Shown: piece by piece, positions 1-6,296 of the stretch
How positions within the stretch are numbered: position 1 is the first letter of the stretch
Layout: each line of letters starts with the position of its first letter
NCBI GenBank assembly: GCA_947629215.1
Contig: CANRCU010000059.1
Location: 1-10,534 of the forward strand
Source of the DNA: an uncultured Clostridia bacterium
Lineage (GTDB): Bacteria > Bacillota > Clostridia > Lachnospirales > CAG-274
Reading direction: 5' to 3'
DNA: 10,534 nucleotides
Notes under the pieces: generated by a model
Database searches by the model: none
What the model saw: only the letters and a program-made list of their open reading frames with translations
What the model was told of the DNA's origin: nothing
Position numbers and translations under genes: made by a program

Positions 1-762
1 CATAGAGGACGAACCAACGCTGATTATCTCTTTAAAAATGCCTTTATCCGCCCTGTAATTTTTTATTGACAGCCTAAGTACACAGCGGTGTGTGATATAC
101 GGAAAAATAAGTATTATAAAGCTGATGAGCTTGGATATTGCCGTTGCGATCGAAGCGCCTGCGACCCCAAGCCCCAGCCCGAAAATAAATATCGGGTCAA
201 GAACACAGTTGAGTATGCCGCCAAAGCCCATACCTATCATCGAGCGTATCGCGCTGCCCTCCGCGCGCAGACATTGATTCATAACAAAACTGCCTGCCAT
301 GAACGGCGCAACAAGCAGCACATATGTGGCATATTGTACAGAATATTTTTCGCAAGTTTCGGTAGCGCCAAGAAGATGCACCATAGGGCGCATAAAAACA
401 AAACCCAGTACCAACACGAGAGCGCCGAAAAAAGCTGCCGAAAAGAAAGCCGTTGACAGCACTTGATCGGCTTTTTCCTTTTCCTGCGCGCCAAGCAGAC
501 GCGATGTATAACTTGCAGCCCCTATCGCAAATAAAGAACCTGCCATCATTATAAACTGGTCAAGCGACGCATTCACACTTACTGCCGCCGTTGCGCTCTC
601 CCCAAGCGAGCTTACAAAATATGTATCTGCAAGATTATATACCGACGTTATAAGAAACGCTATTATAGACGGTATCGCCATTGTGGTTATCACCTTTGGC
701 AGCGGCTCCGTCAGCATTTTATTGCTTCTTTCCGCCTGCGCTCTTTCGTTGTTTTGTTGCAT
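1..762 (-). CDS. MATE family efflux transporter (3' end cut by window edge)
   Basis: This is the N-terminal 254 residues of a multidrug and toxic compound extrusion exporter, which would use a Na+ or H+ gradient to pump drugs or metabolites out across the cytoplasmic membrane. The reading frame is open to the left edge, so about 190-200 residues of a usual 440-460 residue protein are missing. Family signatures are visible: the first helix with MAIPSIIAFLITSVYNLADT at residues 28-47, the conserved RLLG at 88-91, and the segment that opens helix 6, GGILNCVLDPIFIFGLGLGV at 181-200, followed by AGASIATAIS. The ATG at 762 was chosen over the ATG at 768 because GGAGG at 770-774 sits 7 nt upstream of it. 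The gene has its own strong promoter and follows spoIVFB on the same strand. The substrate cannot be read from the sequence. Confidence 0.93.
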   Translation of the reverse strand, partial: MQQNNERAQAERSNKMLTEPLPKVITTMAIPSIIAFLITSVYNLADTYFVSSLGESATAAVSVNASLDQFIMMAGSLFAIGAASYTSRLLGAQEKEKADQVLSTAFFSAAFFGALVLVLGFVFMRPMVHLLGATETCEKYSVQYATYVLLVAPFMAGSFVMNQCLRAEGSAIRSMIGMGFGGILNCVLDPIFIFGLGLGVAGASIATAISKLISFIILIFPYITHRCVLRLSIKNYRADKGIFKEIISVGSSSM

Positions 763-804
763 GGTCATTCCTCCATAGTATCATTTTCAACTGTTGCATA
801 TGAT

Positions 805-833
805 ATTATAGCACTATGAGATAACCGTGTCAA
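805..833 (-). promoter_or_regulatory. Consensus sigma-A promoter of the MATE gene
   Basis: On the minus strand TTGACA (833-828) and TATAAT (810-805) are both perfect matches to consensus and are separated by the optimal 17 bp. Transcription should start near 798, giving a leader of about 35 nt before the MATE start codon. The -35 box overlaps the TGA stop codon of the upstream M50 protease gene (830-832). The inverted repeat ATAG-TG-CTAT lies in the spacer next to the -10 box and could be an operator, but that is only a guess. Confidence 0.85.
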
Positions 834-1732
834 CACTCTTGTATATTAGCCTTATCCTCAAAAATATTCTTCAATTGTCCGCGCAGACCGTTTTTTGTTA
901 TATAGTCGATAATTTTTTCCTCGGTAATGCATTTCGGGGCATTATCCCTAAGATATACAAGTGTATAGTGATCCCTGTCAAGCCTGTAGACCACCGTTTT
1001 TATATCGGTATCTTCGCTTGCGCTCACACACCTTACGGGCAGTATTTCCGCGTCCTTTTTCCGCCGCAGGCTTTTGAAAAAACGGTATGTCATACTTGCC
1101 GTACAGGCTTTGTTGAAACGGTAAAGATATATGCCAAGGCAAAAAAGGCTGATGTTGGGCGGATAGAGTATAAGCTGCAAAACGCCTGCGGCAGTCATAA
1201 TAACGCTTGAGAGCAGCCCTATTTTCACCGAAACGGCATTACCGCGCAAAACGCCCGTAAAAAAGCCAAGTATACAACAAAAAATCTTTCCGCCGTCCAG
1301 AGGATATACGGGCAGCAGATTAAACAGCGCAAGCGCAAGATTTATTTCCCTTGCAGCTCCGCCGCAGAAAAAGCACAATGTTAGGTTAAAAACGGGTCCC
1401 GCAGCAGCCACGGCAAGCCGCTTTATTATATGCAGCTCTTCCAGCCCCGCTATCTCGGCATAAAGCCCTATCGGCAGCACCGTCACAGCCTTTGCCCTAA
1501 GCCCCCACATACCTGCCGTGAATATATGGCAAAGCTCGTGCAGGAACAAAAGCACAAAGACCGTCAGAAAATATTTCTCCATACCTATAAAAAACGAAAA
1601 AGCCGCCGGAACAAAAAATGACGGCTTTATCCTTACCGACGGCAAGAAATTTTTATTTGCGGATTCAAGAAATTTTTGCAAAAAGCACACTGCCTTTCCC
1701 AAAGGCGCGGTGTAGTTGTTACCTGTCAGCAT
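830..1732 (-). CDS. spoIVFB: SpoIVFB-like M50 site-2 intramembrane metalloprotease
   Basis: This is a polytopic zinc protease of the site-2 protease family. In Bacillus subtilis SpoIVFB sits in the outer forespore membrane and cleaves pro-SigK, which switches on late mother-cell genes. With a start at 1732 it has 300 residues, close to the 288 of B. subtilis. The HExxH zinc motif reads HELCH at about residues 65-69 inside a hydrophobic helix. The third ligand motif NLLPVYPLDGG is at about 138-148, and a GPVFNL segment lies between them. The soluble tail from about 225 occupies the place of the CBS-like domain of SpoIVFB. The ATG at 1732 was preferred over the in-frame ATG at 1738 because GGGAG at 1741-1745 lies 8 nt upstream of the former and only 2 nt from the latter. 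The start lies inside the preceding M23 ORF (14-bp overlap), so translation is probably coupled. M50 proteases also serve in other pathways; the neighbouring SpoIVFA-like gene makes SpoIVFB the best call. Confidence 0.85.
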   Translation of the reverse strand: MLTGNNYTAPLGKAVCFLQKFLESANKNFLPSVRIKPSFFVPAAFSFFIGMEKYFLTVFVLLFLHELCHIFTAGMWGLRAKAVTVLPIGLYAEIAGLEELHIIKRLAVAAAGPVFNLTLCFFCGGAAREINLALALFNLLPVYPLDGGKIFCCILGFFTGVLRGNAVSVKIGLLSSVIMTAAGVLQLILYPPNISLFCLGIYLYRFNKACTASMTYRFFKSLRRKKDAEILPVRCVSASEDTDIKTVVYRLDRDHYTLVYLRDNAPKCITEEKIIDYITKNGLRGQLKNIFEDKANIQEC

Positions 1733-2153
1733 TGTCATTACTCCCGAAAATAAATATTGGGTCTGTCAGCTCATCTCCTTTGTACAGCTCAAAATGCAGG
1801 TGCGGCCCCGTTGCCTGCCCCGTATCGCCAGACAGAGCGACTATCTGTCCCTGCCTGACCTTCTCGTTTTTTTGTACCTTTAATTCGTTCAGATGCCCGT
1901 ACAGGTACGTATAATTTTCGCCCTTTACCTTTAAAAAATTTCCGTACCCGTTTGCTGTTCCGCAGCTTTCGACAATGCCGTCGGCACAGGCAACAACGGG
2001 GGTATCAAGCTTTGCGGAAAGGTCTATACCCTTGTGTTCCTCCGCCCTGCCCGTCACGGGATTGACCCTTTGCCCGAAAACATCGGTAACGGCTGTGTTT
2101 TCAAGCGGCGATATAAGCTCGGCTGTCGTCGTTTCCGAAGTCCGTTCCGTCAC
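1719..2153 (-). CDS. spoIVFA: M23/LytM peptidase domain, probable C-terminal half of SpoIVFA
   Basis: This ORF of 144 residues encodes a LytM-type M23 domain. Zinc-ligand motifs are complete: H40 and D44 in EEHKGIDLS, H87 in YGHL, and H118/H120 in GPHLHFEL. There is no signal peptide or membrane segment, so alone it would stay in the cytoplasm, which is unusual for this family. In B. subtilis SpoIVFA (264 aa) is a membrane protein with a C-terminal LytM-like domain that holds SpoIVFB inactive in the forespore membrane. Joined to the upstream ORF, this domain would give a protein of about 262 residues with the same layout. The only start is a GTG (2153-2151) that overlaps the upstream stop as GTGA and has no Shine-Dalgarno sequence, so expression must depend on reinitiation, on frameshifting, or on a sequence error in the adjacent run of A. 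The stop overlaps the start of spoIVFB. Confidence 0.8.
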   Translation of the reverse strand: MTERTSETTTAELISPLENTAVTDVFGQRVNPVTGRAEEHKGIDLSAKLDTPVVACADGIVESCGTANGYGNFLKVKGENYTYLYGHLNELKVQKNEKVRQGQIVALSGDTGQATGPHLHFELYKGDELTDPIFIFGSNDNADR

Positions 2154-2503
2154 GGAGTTTTTTTTTGAGCATTTTCGTATGCCGACGCCTGCTCGTTCAT
2201 TTCGTCTATAAGCTCTTCGTCCATTTCAATGGGTCGGTCTTCCTTTGCGAATGCAAAAATATTGCCTGCGGCTGTTTTCAGCTCCTCAAGATCGGCGCTG
2301 TGTCCGAGTATGTATTCGATTTTTTCGCTGAATGCGCTTGTTATATCAAGGTCTATCATATTGGCGCAAAGCACTATTATACCTATTGCAAGCGCCATAT
2401 TCAGCTTTAATATAAAAAATCCCTCTTTCTTTTGCGGTTTCCTCCTCCGCGTTCTCCTTATCTCGTCCCTTCTTGCAATATAACCCTGCCTTTGCTCGTC
2501 CAT
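2150..2503 (-). CDS. spoIVFA: Membrane-anchor ORF, probable N-terminal half of SpoIVFA
   Basis: This 117-residue ORF starts with a strongly basic cytoplasmic segment (RRDEIRRTRRRKPQKK at 11-26), followed by one membrane helix at about 29-49 and an acidic, helical stretch to the end. This is the topology of the SpoIVFA N-terminus. The ATG at 2503 has GGAGG 6 nt upstream (2510-2514). The ORF ends in KKTP after nine consecutive A (2166-2158 on the minus strand). A -1 shift there would read on as KKNSVTERTSETTT into the M23 domain. It is therefore probably the front half of a split spoIVFA rather than a separate gene. By itself it has no recognisable enzymatic motif. It heads the operon with the M23 ORF and spoIVFB behind a SigE-like promoter. 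Confidence 0.75.
   Translation of the reverse strand: MDEQRQGYIARRDEIRRTRRRKPQKKEGFFILKLNMALAIGIIVLCANMIDLDITSAFSEKIEYILGHSADLEELKTAAGNIFAFAKEDRPIEMDEELIDEMNEQASAYENAQKKTP
2158..2167 (-). other. A9 run with slippery heptamer at the spoIVFA frame junction
   Basis: On the minus strand the reading frame runs CAA AAA AAA ACT CCG TGA. It therefore contains A AAA AAA in the phase required for -1 ribosomal slippage, 10 nt before the stop. A -1 shift, or one extra A in the run, fuses the anchor ORF to the M23 ORF. The GTGA overlap lies just downstream. No clear stimulatory pseudoknot was identified by eye. Confidence 0.6.
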
Positions 2504-2533
2504 AGTCTGCCTCCGTTCGTTTGTATTTTTTTT

Positions 2534-2562
2534 ATTATATGCAAAAAAATCGTGATAAATGC
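2534..2562 (-). promoter_or_regulatory. SigE-like promoter of the spoIVFA-spoIVFB operon
   Basis: On the minus strand GCATTTAT (2562-2555) and CATATAAT (2541-2534) are separated by 13 bp. Each box matches 7 of 8 positions of the B. subtilis SigE consensus (about KMATATWT and CATACAMT). The spoIVF operon of B. subtilis is SigE-controlled, so the match suits the gene. The -10 box would also serve SigA, but no good TTGACA lies at 17 bp. The leader to the ATG would be about 25 nt. Confidence 0.5.
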
Positions 2563-2576
2563 CTGTATGTCTTTAC

Positions 2577-2605
2577 GTATATTTATACGGAAGCTCCCGT
2601 ATATT
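2577..2605 (+). promoter_or_regulatory. Possible SigE-like promoter and inverted repeat before pdaB-like gene
   Basis: GTATATTT (2577-2584) matches 7 of 8 positions of the SigE -35 box. CGTATATT (2598-2605), 13 bp further on, is only a weak -10. A TATAAT at 2609-2614 is an alternative -10 without a matching -35. The same stretch contains the inverted repeat TATACGG (2584-2590) and CCGTATA (2597-2603), which could be an operator or a leader hairpin. Confidence 0.3.
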
Positions 2606-2634
2606 GTATATAATAACAAAATACGGAGGTACTT

Positions 2635-3432
2635 ATGTTCAAAAAGATACTTTTAAGAAAACGCCCCGTACTTGCGGCGCTTGGGGCAATAGCGGTGTTT
2701 GCGCTGACTGCGGGTGTGATACGCCCCGTTGTGCAGTCAAGGCTTTATCCCGAAACAACGGCTGTTTCCGCCGCAAAAAAACAGCTGCCCATATACTGTG
2801 TGGATACGCGCGGCAAAAAGCAGGTGGCTATCAGCTTTGACGCCGCCTGGGGCGCAGACGATACGGATACTTTGCTTGATATTTTGGATAAAAACGATGT
2901 AAAGGCAACGTTTTTCCTCTGCGGATATTGGGTCGACAAATACCCCGACGAGGTTAAAAAAATATTCGATTCGGGGCATGATGTGGGCAATCACAGCGAC
3001 ACGCATCCGCACAGTTCTCAGCTCTCGCTTGAACAAAACAAAGAAAATATCATGTCCTGCCACAATAAAATAAAACAGCTGCTCGGTTATGAGCCGTTTT
3101 TATACCGTCCGCCTTTCGGCGAATATAACGATACCGTTCTGAACGCTGCCAAAGAATGCGGCTACTACTCCATTCAATGGGACGTTGACAGCCTGGACTG
3201 GAAAGAGCTTGGCACCGACCATGAGATAAACCATGTATTGAACCATAAGCACCTCGGCGACGGTTCCATCATACTTTTTCACAATGATGCAAAGTATACG
3301 CCCGAGGTGCTTGACGAGATAATAAAAGGCATAAAAGAAAAGGGCTATGAAATAGTGCCGATAAGCGAATTGATACATAGAGAAAATTATTATATGGATC
3401 ACGAGGGCAGGCAGATACCCGACAACGGGTGA
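2635..3432 (+). CDS. pdaB: PdaB-like sporulation polysaccharide deacetylase
   Basis: This 265-residue protein has a basic N-terminus and a membrane helix at about 10-30, then an exported carbohydrate esterase family 4 (NodB) domain from about 60 to 245. The family motifs are in order: SFDAAWG at 67-73 with catalytic-base candidate D69, HSDTHP at 120-125 with metal ligands H120 and H124, RPPFG at 158-162, DVDSLDWK at 183-190, and LFHN at 214-217 with H216. Position 70 is Ala where classical CE4 enzymes have the metal-binding Asp. The FDAAWG form is typical of the PdaB branch, so this is not damage. PdaB of B. subtilis is needed to keep spores stable late in sporulation; its exact substrate is uncertain. 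GGAGG at 2625-2629 lies 5 nt before the ATG. The gene is divergent from spoIVFA and converges on the Enzyme I-like gene with a 22-bp gap. The symbol rests on motif form and context. Confidence 0.85.
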   Translation: MFKKILLRKRPVLAALGAIAVFALTAGVIRPVVQSRLYPETTAVSAAKKQLPIYCVDTRGKKQVAISFDAAWGADDTDTLLDILDKNDVKATFFLCGYWVDKYPDEVKKIFDSGHDVGNHSDTHPHSSQLSLEQNKENIMSCHNKIKQLLGYEPFLYRPPFGEYNDTVLNAAKECGYYSIQWDVDSLDWKELGTDHEINHVLNHKHLGDGSIILFHNDAKYTPEVLDEIIKGIKEKGYEIVPISELIHRENYYMDHEGRQIPDNG

Positions 3433-3454
3433 TGATGTGTTTTATATCCGTTTT

Positions 3455-5047
3455 TCAATCCCTTTTGCCGAGATATTTTTTTGTTATCTCCTCCCTGCGT
3501 TCCGAAACGGCCAAAGAGCATATTTTTTCTTTGAGCGGAAGTATATATTCGGGTCTTACGGTAAGAATATCGACCCCCAACGTCAGAAAAAATTCCGCAA
3601 GTTCCGTATTTTCGGCAAGAATACCGCTTATTTCGGTTTTCTTGCCGAATTTTTTTGCATTTTCAACACTCTTTGCCACAAGCCGAATGACCGAGGGGTG
3701 AACATTCTTAAAAAAGCCGCTCAGCCGCTTATTTTGCGGGTCTGCCGCAAGGGTATACTTTGTCAGCAAAGTCGTGTTTATAACGATAATATCAGCCGCT
3801 TCCGCAAGTCTGCCGCTTATAAGCGCCGCGGCGGGCGTTTCTATGGCTGCGCCCAAAGGTATATCCCGACCGAAGGGTATTTTTTCTTCACGAAGCTCTT
3901 TTTTTACATCCTCCGACATTTTTCTTATTTTTGAAAATTCCTCCGCAAGAGTTATCATCGGTATAAGTATCGAAAGTTTACCGTAATAAGACGCGCGGTA
4001 AAGCGCTCTTAACTGCGTTTTCAATATTTCGCTGCGGTCAAGCGCTATACGTGTGGAACGAAAGCCGAGAGAGGGGTCGTTCTCCTTTTCCGTGAGCGCA
4101 CATTCGGGCGCAGCGTCCGCATTCACATCAAAGGTACAGACGGTCAACTCTTTGCCTTCGGCTTTTTCAAGCGCCGCTTTGTAATACGAAAACTGAAAAT
4201 CTTCGCTCGGCAGGTGTTTTCCGCCGTATAAGCCGTCCGTCCTCAAAATGCCTATGCCCTCGGCTTGGTTTTTACGGGCTTTTGTTATCTCTTCGGGCGC
4301 AAACGCTTCGGCATACAGTTTTATTTCGATACCGTCGGGATTTATGCAGCGGCGGTCTTCAAGTTTTTTTGCAAGAGCTTTTCTTTCCTCAAACAAACGG
4401 CTTTGCCTGCTCAGCGTGTCTTCGGTCGCCTTGTCGGGTTCTATATACAATATCCCCGAAAAACCGTCTGCGGCGGCATATTTGCCCTCTATATCGTATT
4501 TGAAAATATCCTCCGCGCAGGCTATCGTCGGTATACCGCCTTCCGCGCCGATATTGTCCGATGACGAAACAACGGCTTTTATCCTGCCGTCGTCACGGGG
4601 TATACCGTCGGTGTTTTCGGTGCAGACGATAACGTCCTCACTGTCGGTGTTCCTGCCGTTCAGCTTGTCTATCAGCAAGTCCGCTGCGGAAAGAATATCG
4701 CCCGCCCGAGAGCGCATATATTCGTTGTCGGAGTTGTCAAAAAGGTCAAAAAGGCTGTTGCCTGCCAAAGCGGCGGCAAATTCCGCATTGACCTGCTGTG
4801 AGGCGATAATTCCCGTCACCGTGTTGTAGAAATCGGGGTCTGTGAGTATAAGCGCATATTCTTTTTCGCGCTCTCCGCCCTGTTCAAGCTCCGCCGTCAG
4901 CTTTTCGGCGATACGCTCAAAACGTGCTTTTTCGGCTCTTATGTCCTTTATGCGGTATCTTCGCACCACCCTTGAATGTCTGCCCGAAAAGGCTATCTTC
5001 CCGAAAGCCGCGCCCTCCGAAACGGGTTTTCCTTTTATTTTTATCAT
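3455..5047 (-). CDS. Degenerate Enzyme I (PTS PEP-protein phosphotransferase) homologue
   Basis: This 530-residue protein has the Enzyme I layout: an N-terminal strand like EI (GKPVSEGAAFGKI at 6-18), a helical HPr-binding-like part to about 130, a swivelling domain at about 135-205 and a PEP-binding barrel from about 240. Genuine EI is about 570 residues. Barrel signatures remain, such as GILRTDGLY at 266-274, PSLGFRSTRIALDR at 325-338, AIETPAAAL at 401-409, TKYTLAADPQN at 429-439 and HPSV at 450-453. Key catalytic residues are lost. The GGxTSHxAIxAR phospho-histidine segment is replaced by SSSDNIGAEGGIPTIA (161-176) with no His. The GTND-L motif is NTTLL (424-428), the catalytic Cys of GMCGE is Ser (EISGI, 472-476), and an active-site Arg aligns with C304. 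It should not pass phosphate from PEP to HPr; a regulatory or binding role is possible. The ATG at 5047 has GGAGG at 5058-5062. No HPr gene is nearby. Confidence 0.8.
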   Translation of the reverse strand: MIKIKGKPVSEGAAFGKIAFSGRHSRVVRRYRIKDIRAEKARFERIAEKLTAELEQGGEREKEYALILTDPDFYNTVTGIIASQQVNAEFAAALAGNSLFDLFDNSDNEYMRSRAGDILSAADLLIDKLNGRNTDSEDVIVCTENTDGIPRDDGRIKAVVSSSDNIGAEGGIPTIACAEDIFKYDIEGKYAAADGFSGILYIEPDKATEDTLSRQSRLFEERKALAKKLEDRRCINPDGIEIKLYAEAFAPEEITKARKNQAEGIGILRTDGLYGGKHLPSEDFQFSYYKAALEKAEGKELTVCTFDVNADAAPECALTEKENDPSLGFRSTRIALDRSEILKTQLRALYRASYYGKLSILIPMITLAEEFSKIRKMSEDVKKELREEKIPFGRDIPLGAAIETPAAALISGRLAEAADIIVINTTLLTKYTLAADPQNKRLSGFFKNVHPSVIRLVAKSVENAKKFGKKTEISGILAENTELAEFFLTLGVDILTVRPEYILPLKEKICSLAVSERREEITKKYLGKRD

Positions 5048-5215
5048 AATATTTTTACCTCCGAATATGATTTTTTATTATTTTTCCTGCGCGGAAGAAA
5101 GCATATACATGATTTATCGCATAGAAAACAGGTAACTTATGAGAAACGGCATATAAATTGTAAAACAAAAATTTTGTAATGCATGAAGTTCGGCTTATAC
5201 AAGCGCTGAAAATAT

Positions 5216-5252
5216 ATATAAAAACCGCCTTTGATGCCGTTATCATAAAGGC
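5216..5252 (-). terminator. Terminator-like hairpin facing left in the rpmH upstream gap
   Basis: GCCTTT (5227-5232) pairs with AAAGGC (5247-5252), with an inner GAT/ATC pairing after a small bulge. Read on the minus strand the stem is followed by GG and then TTTTT and an AT-rich run (5224-5210). It would end leftward transcripts, yet no leftward gene lies between it and rpmH. It may shield the region from antisense transcription or mark an unseen small RNA. Confidence 0.3.
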
Positions 5253-5287
5253 AAATTGTACAAAAATTCAGTTTTTCAATTCTTTTC

Positions 5288-5316
5288 TTGACTTTTAGGC
5301 TTATTTTTACTATAAT
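5288..5316 (+). promoter_or_regulatory. Sigma-A promoter of the rpmH operon
   Basis: TTGACT (5288-5293) and TATAAT (5311-5316) are separated by exactly 17 bp. Transcription would start near 5323, giving a leader of about 68 nt. That leader contains the inverted repeat CGAACC-AA-GGTTCG (5347-5360). The rest of the 5048-5390 gap is AT-rich and shows no gene and no TTATCCACA-type DnaA box on either strand. Confidence 0.85.
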
Positions 5317-5390
5317 TTAAGAAGTGCTGAAATTATCAAAACATAGCGAACCAAGGTTCGTAAAAATACAGAGAAAGGGGTGCGTTACCA

Positions 5391-5525
5391 ATGAAAATGA
5401 CATATCAACCTAAAACAAGACAAAGAAGCAAAGTACACGGTTTCAGAAAGAGAATGAGCACGGCAAACGGCAGAAAAGTTATTCTTGCCAGACGCAGAAA
5501 GGGCAGAAAGGTCCTTTCGGCTTGA
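5391..5525 (+). CDS. rpmH: 50S ribosomal protein L34
   Basis: This 44-residue, highly basic protein begins MKMTYQPKTRQRSKVHGFRK and ends in RRRKGRKVLSA. It contains the conserved L34 core GFRKRMSTANGRKVILARR. It is a component of the large ribosomal subunit near the peptide exit region. A purine-rich AAAGGGG at 5374-5380 lies about 10 nt before the ATG. It heads the conserved rpmH-rnpA-yidD-yidC-jag order. Confidence 0.98.
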   Translation: MKMTYQPKTRQRSKVHGFRKRMSTANGRKVILARRRKGRKVLSA

Positions 5526-5556
5526 TTTCTTTTTAATACTTTCGCTTTTACAAACG

Positions 5557-5577
5557 GGGAGTGTGCAAAGCACTCCC
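5557..5577 (+). terminator. Hairpin between rpmH and rnpA, possible attenuator
   Basis: GGGAGTG (5557-5563) and CACTCCC (5571-5577) form a perfect 7-bp stem with a 7-nt loop. The run behind it is TTCTTCAATAAAATT rather than a clean T tract, so it is more likely a partial terminator, processing site or mRNA-stability hairpin. It could set the higher L34 to RnpA ratio that cells need. Confidence 0.4.
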
Positions 5578-5640
5578 TTCTTCAATAAAATTGTGCGGGG
5601 CAGTCGGCACTTTAAGCCCGCGCGCAGAAAAGGGGTATTT

Positions 5641-6003
5641 ATGCTTTTTACCCAAACATTGAAAAAAAATTTTATGTTCAGATACGTCTATAACCGCGGA
5701 CGTTCCATTGCAAACAGAAATCTTGTGATGTATGTTTACCGCAACGGCAAAAATTACAATCGCATAGGCTTTTCCGTCAGCAAAAAAGTCGGCAATTCGG
5801 TCGTACGCAGCAGGGTTACGCGGTTACTCCGTGAAAGTTATCGTCTTACGGAGGAGAAAGTCAGCAGGGGCTATGACATTGTTATCATAGCGCGGGCGTC
5901 AATTTGCGGACTGCCCTTTACCGAAGTTGACAAGTCCCTGAAACATTTATTGAGAAAACAAAATCTGCTCGGTCGGGAAACCGACGAAGAACAAACGAAG
6001 TGA
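5641..6003 (+). CDS. rnpA: Ribonuclease P protein component
   Basis: RnpA is the small basic protein that assists the RNase P RNA in removing 5' leaders from precursor tRNAs. At 120 residues it has normal length. The frame is open upstream to 5485, but the ATG at 5641 is preferred because AGGGG at 5631-5635 lies 5 nt before it and because the upstream extension overlaps rpmH and resembles no RnpA. The conserved block IGFSVSKKVGNSVVRSRVTR spans 42-61 and continues with LLRESYR. The family's RNR motif reads R56-S57-R58 here, so the central Asn has become Ser, an unusual substitution. It precedes yidD by 6 nt. Confidence 0.95.
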   Translation: MLFTQTLKKNFMFRYVYNRGRSIANRNLVMYVYRNGKNYNRIGFSVSKKVGNSVVRSRVTRLLRESYRLTEEKVSRGYDIVIIARASICGLPFTEVDKSLKHLLRKQNLLGRETDEEQTK

Positions 6004-6009
6004 TGAACT

Positions 6010-6228
6010 ATGAGTATATTTACAAAAGCCGTTCTTATCATTATAAGGCTGTATCGGCGCTTTATATCGCCTATGCTGCCAAAATGCTGCCGTTTTGAGC
6101 CGACCTGTTCGGAATATGCTTACCTGGCGTTTGAAAAATACGGTTTTTTCAAAGGCGCTCTGCTCACGGCAAAAAGGCTTTTACGGTGCAATCCCTTCTG
6201 TAAGGGCGGATATGACCCCCTGCCGTAG
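6010..6228 (+). CDS. yidD: Membrane protein insertion efficiency factor YidD
   Basis: This 72-residue protein has an amphipathic N-terminus (residues 3-22) and the YidD signatures CCRFEPTCSEYA at 26-37 and RCNPFCKGGYDP at 59-70. YidD sits at the inner face of the membrane and helps proteins move from SecYEG to YidC. It lies 6 nt behind rnpA without a clear Shine-Dalgarno sequence, which suggests translation coupled to rnpA. Confidence 0.96.
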   Translation: MSIFTKAVLIIIRLYRRFISPMLPKCCRFEPTCSEYAYLAFEKYGFFKGALLTAKRLLRCNPFCKGGYDPLP

Positions 6229-6255
6229 TTCATGACATATGTTAAATTTAACGTA

Positions 6256-6290
6256 GCAAGAGCCGCTTTTTCGGTTCTTTGCAGAGGAGG
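6256..6290 (+). promoter_or_regulatory. Leader hairpin abutting the yidC ribosome binding site
   Basis: Positions 6256-6265 (GCAAGAGCCG) pair with 6272-6282 (CGGTTCTTTGC) to give a 10-bp stem with one G-U pair and one bulged T around a CTTTTT loop. The Shine-Dalgarno AGGAGG (6285-6290) starts 2 nt after the stem. The perfect 12-bp palindrome GTTAAATTTAAC lies just upstream at 6241-6252. A role in setting yidC translation is inference. Confidence 0.45.
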
Positions 6291-6296
6291 AACAAG

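Noticed and set aside
3417..3430. ACCCG-ACAA-CGGGT hairpin at the pdaB-like stop as a terminator
   Set aside because: The stem is only 5 bp, overlaps the coding end, and no T run follows directly.
5048..5390. oriC next to rpmH
   Set aside because: AT-rich, but no DnaA-box-like 9-mers were seen on either strand and dnaA is not adjacent.
5485..5640. Open frame extending rnpA upstream into rpmH
   Set aside because: It overlaps rpmH in another frame, has no ribosome binding site, and the added residues do not resemble RnpA; ATG 5641 has a good AGGGG.
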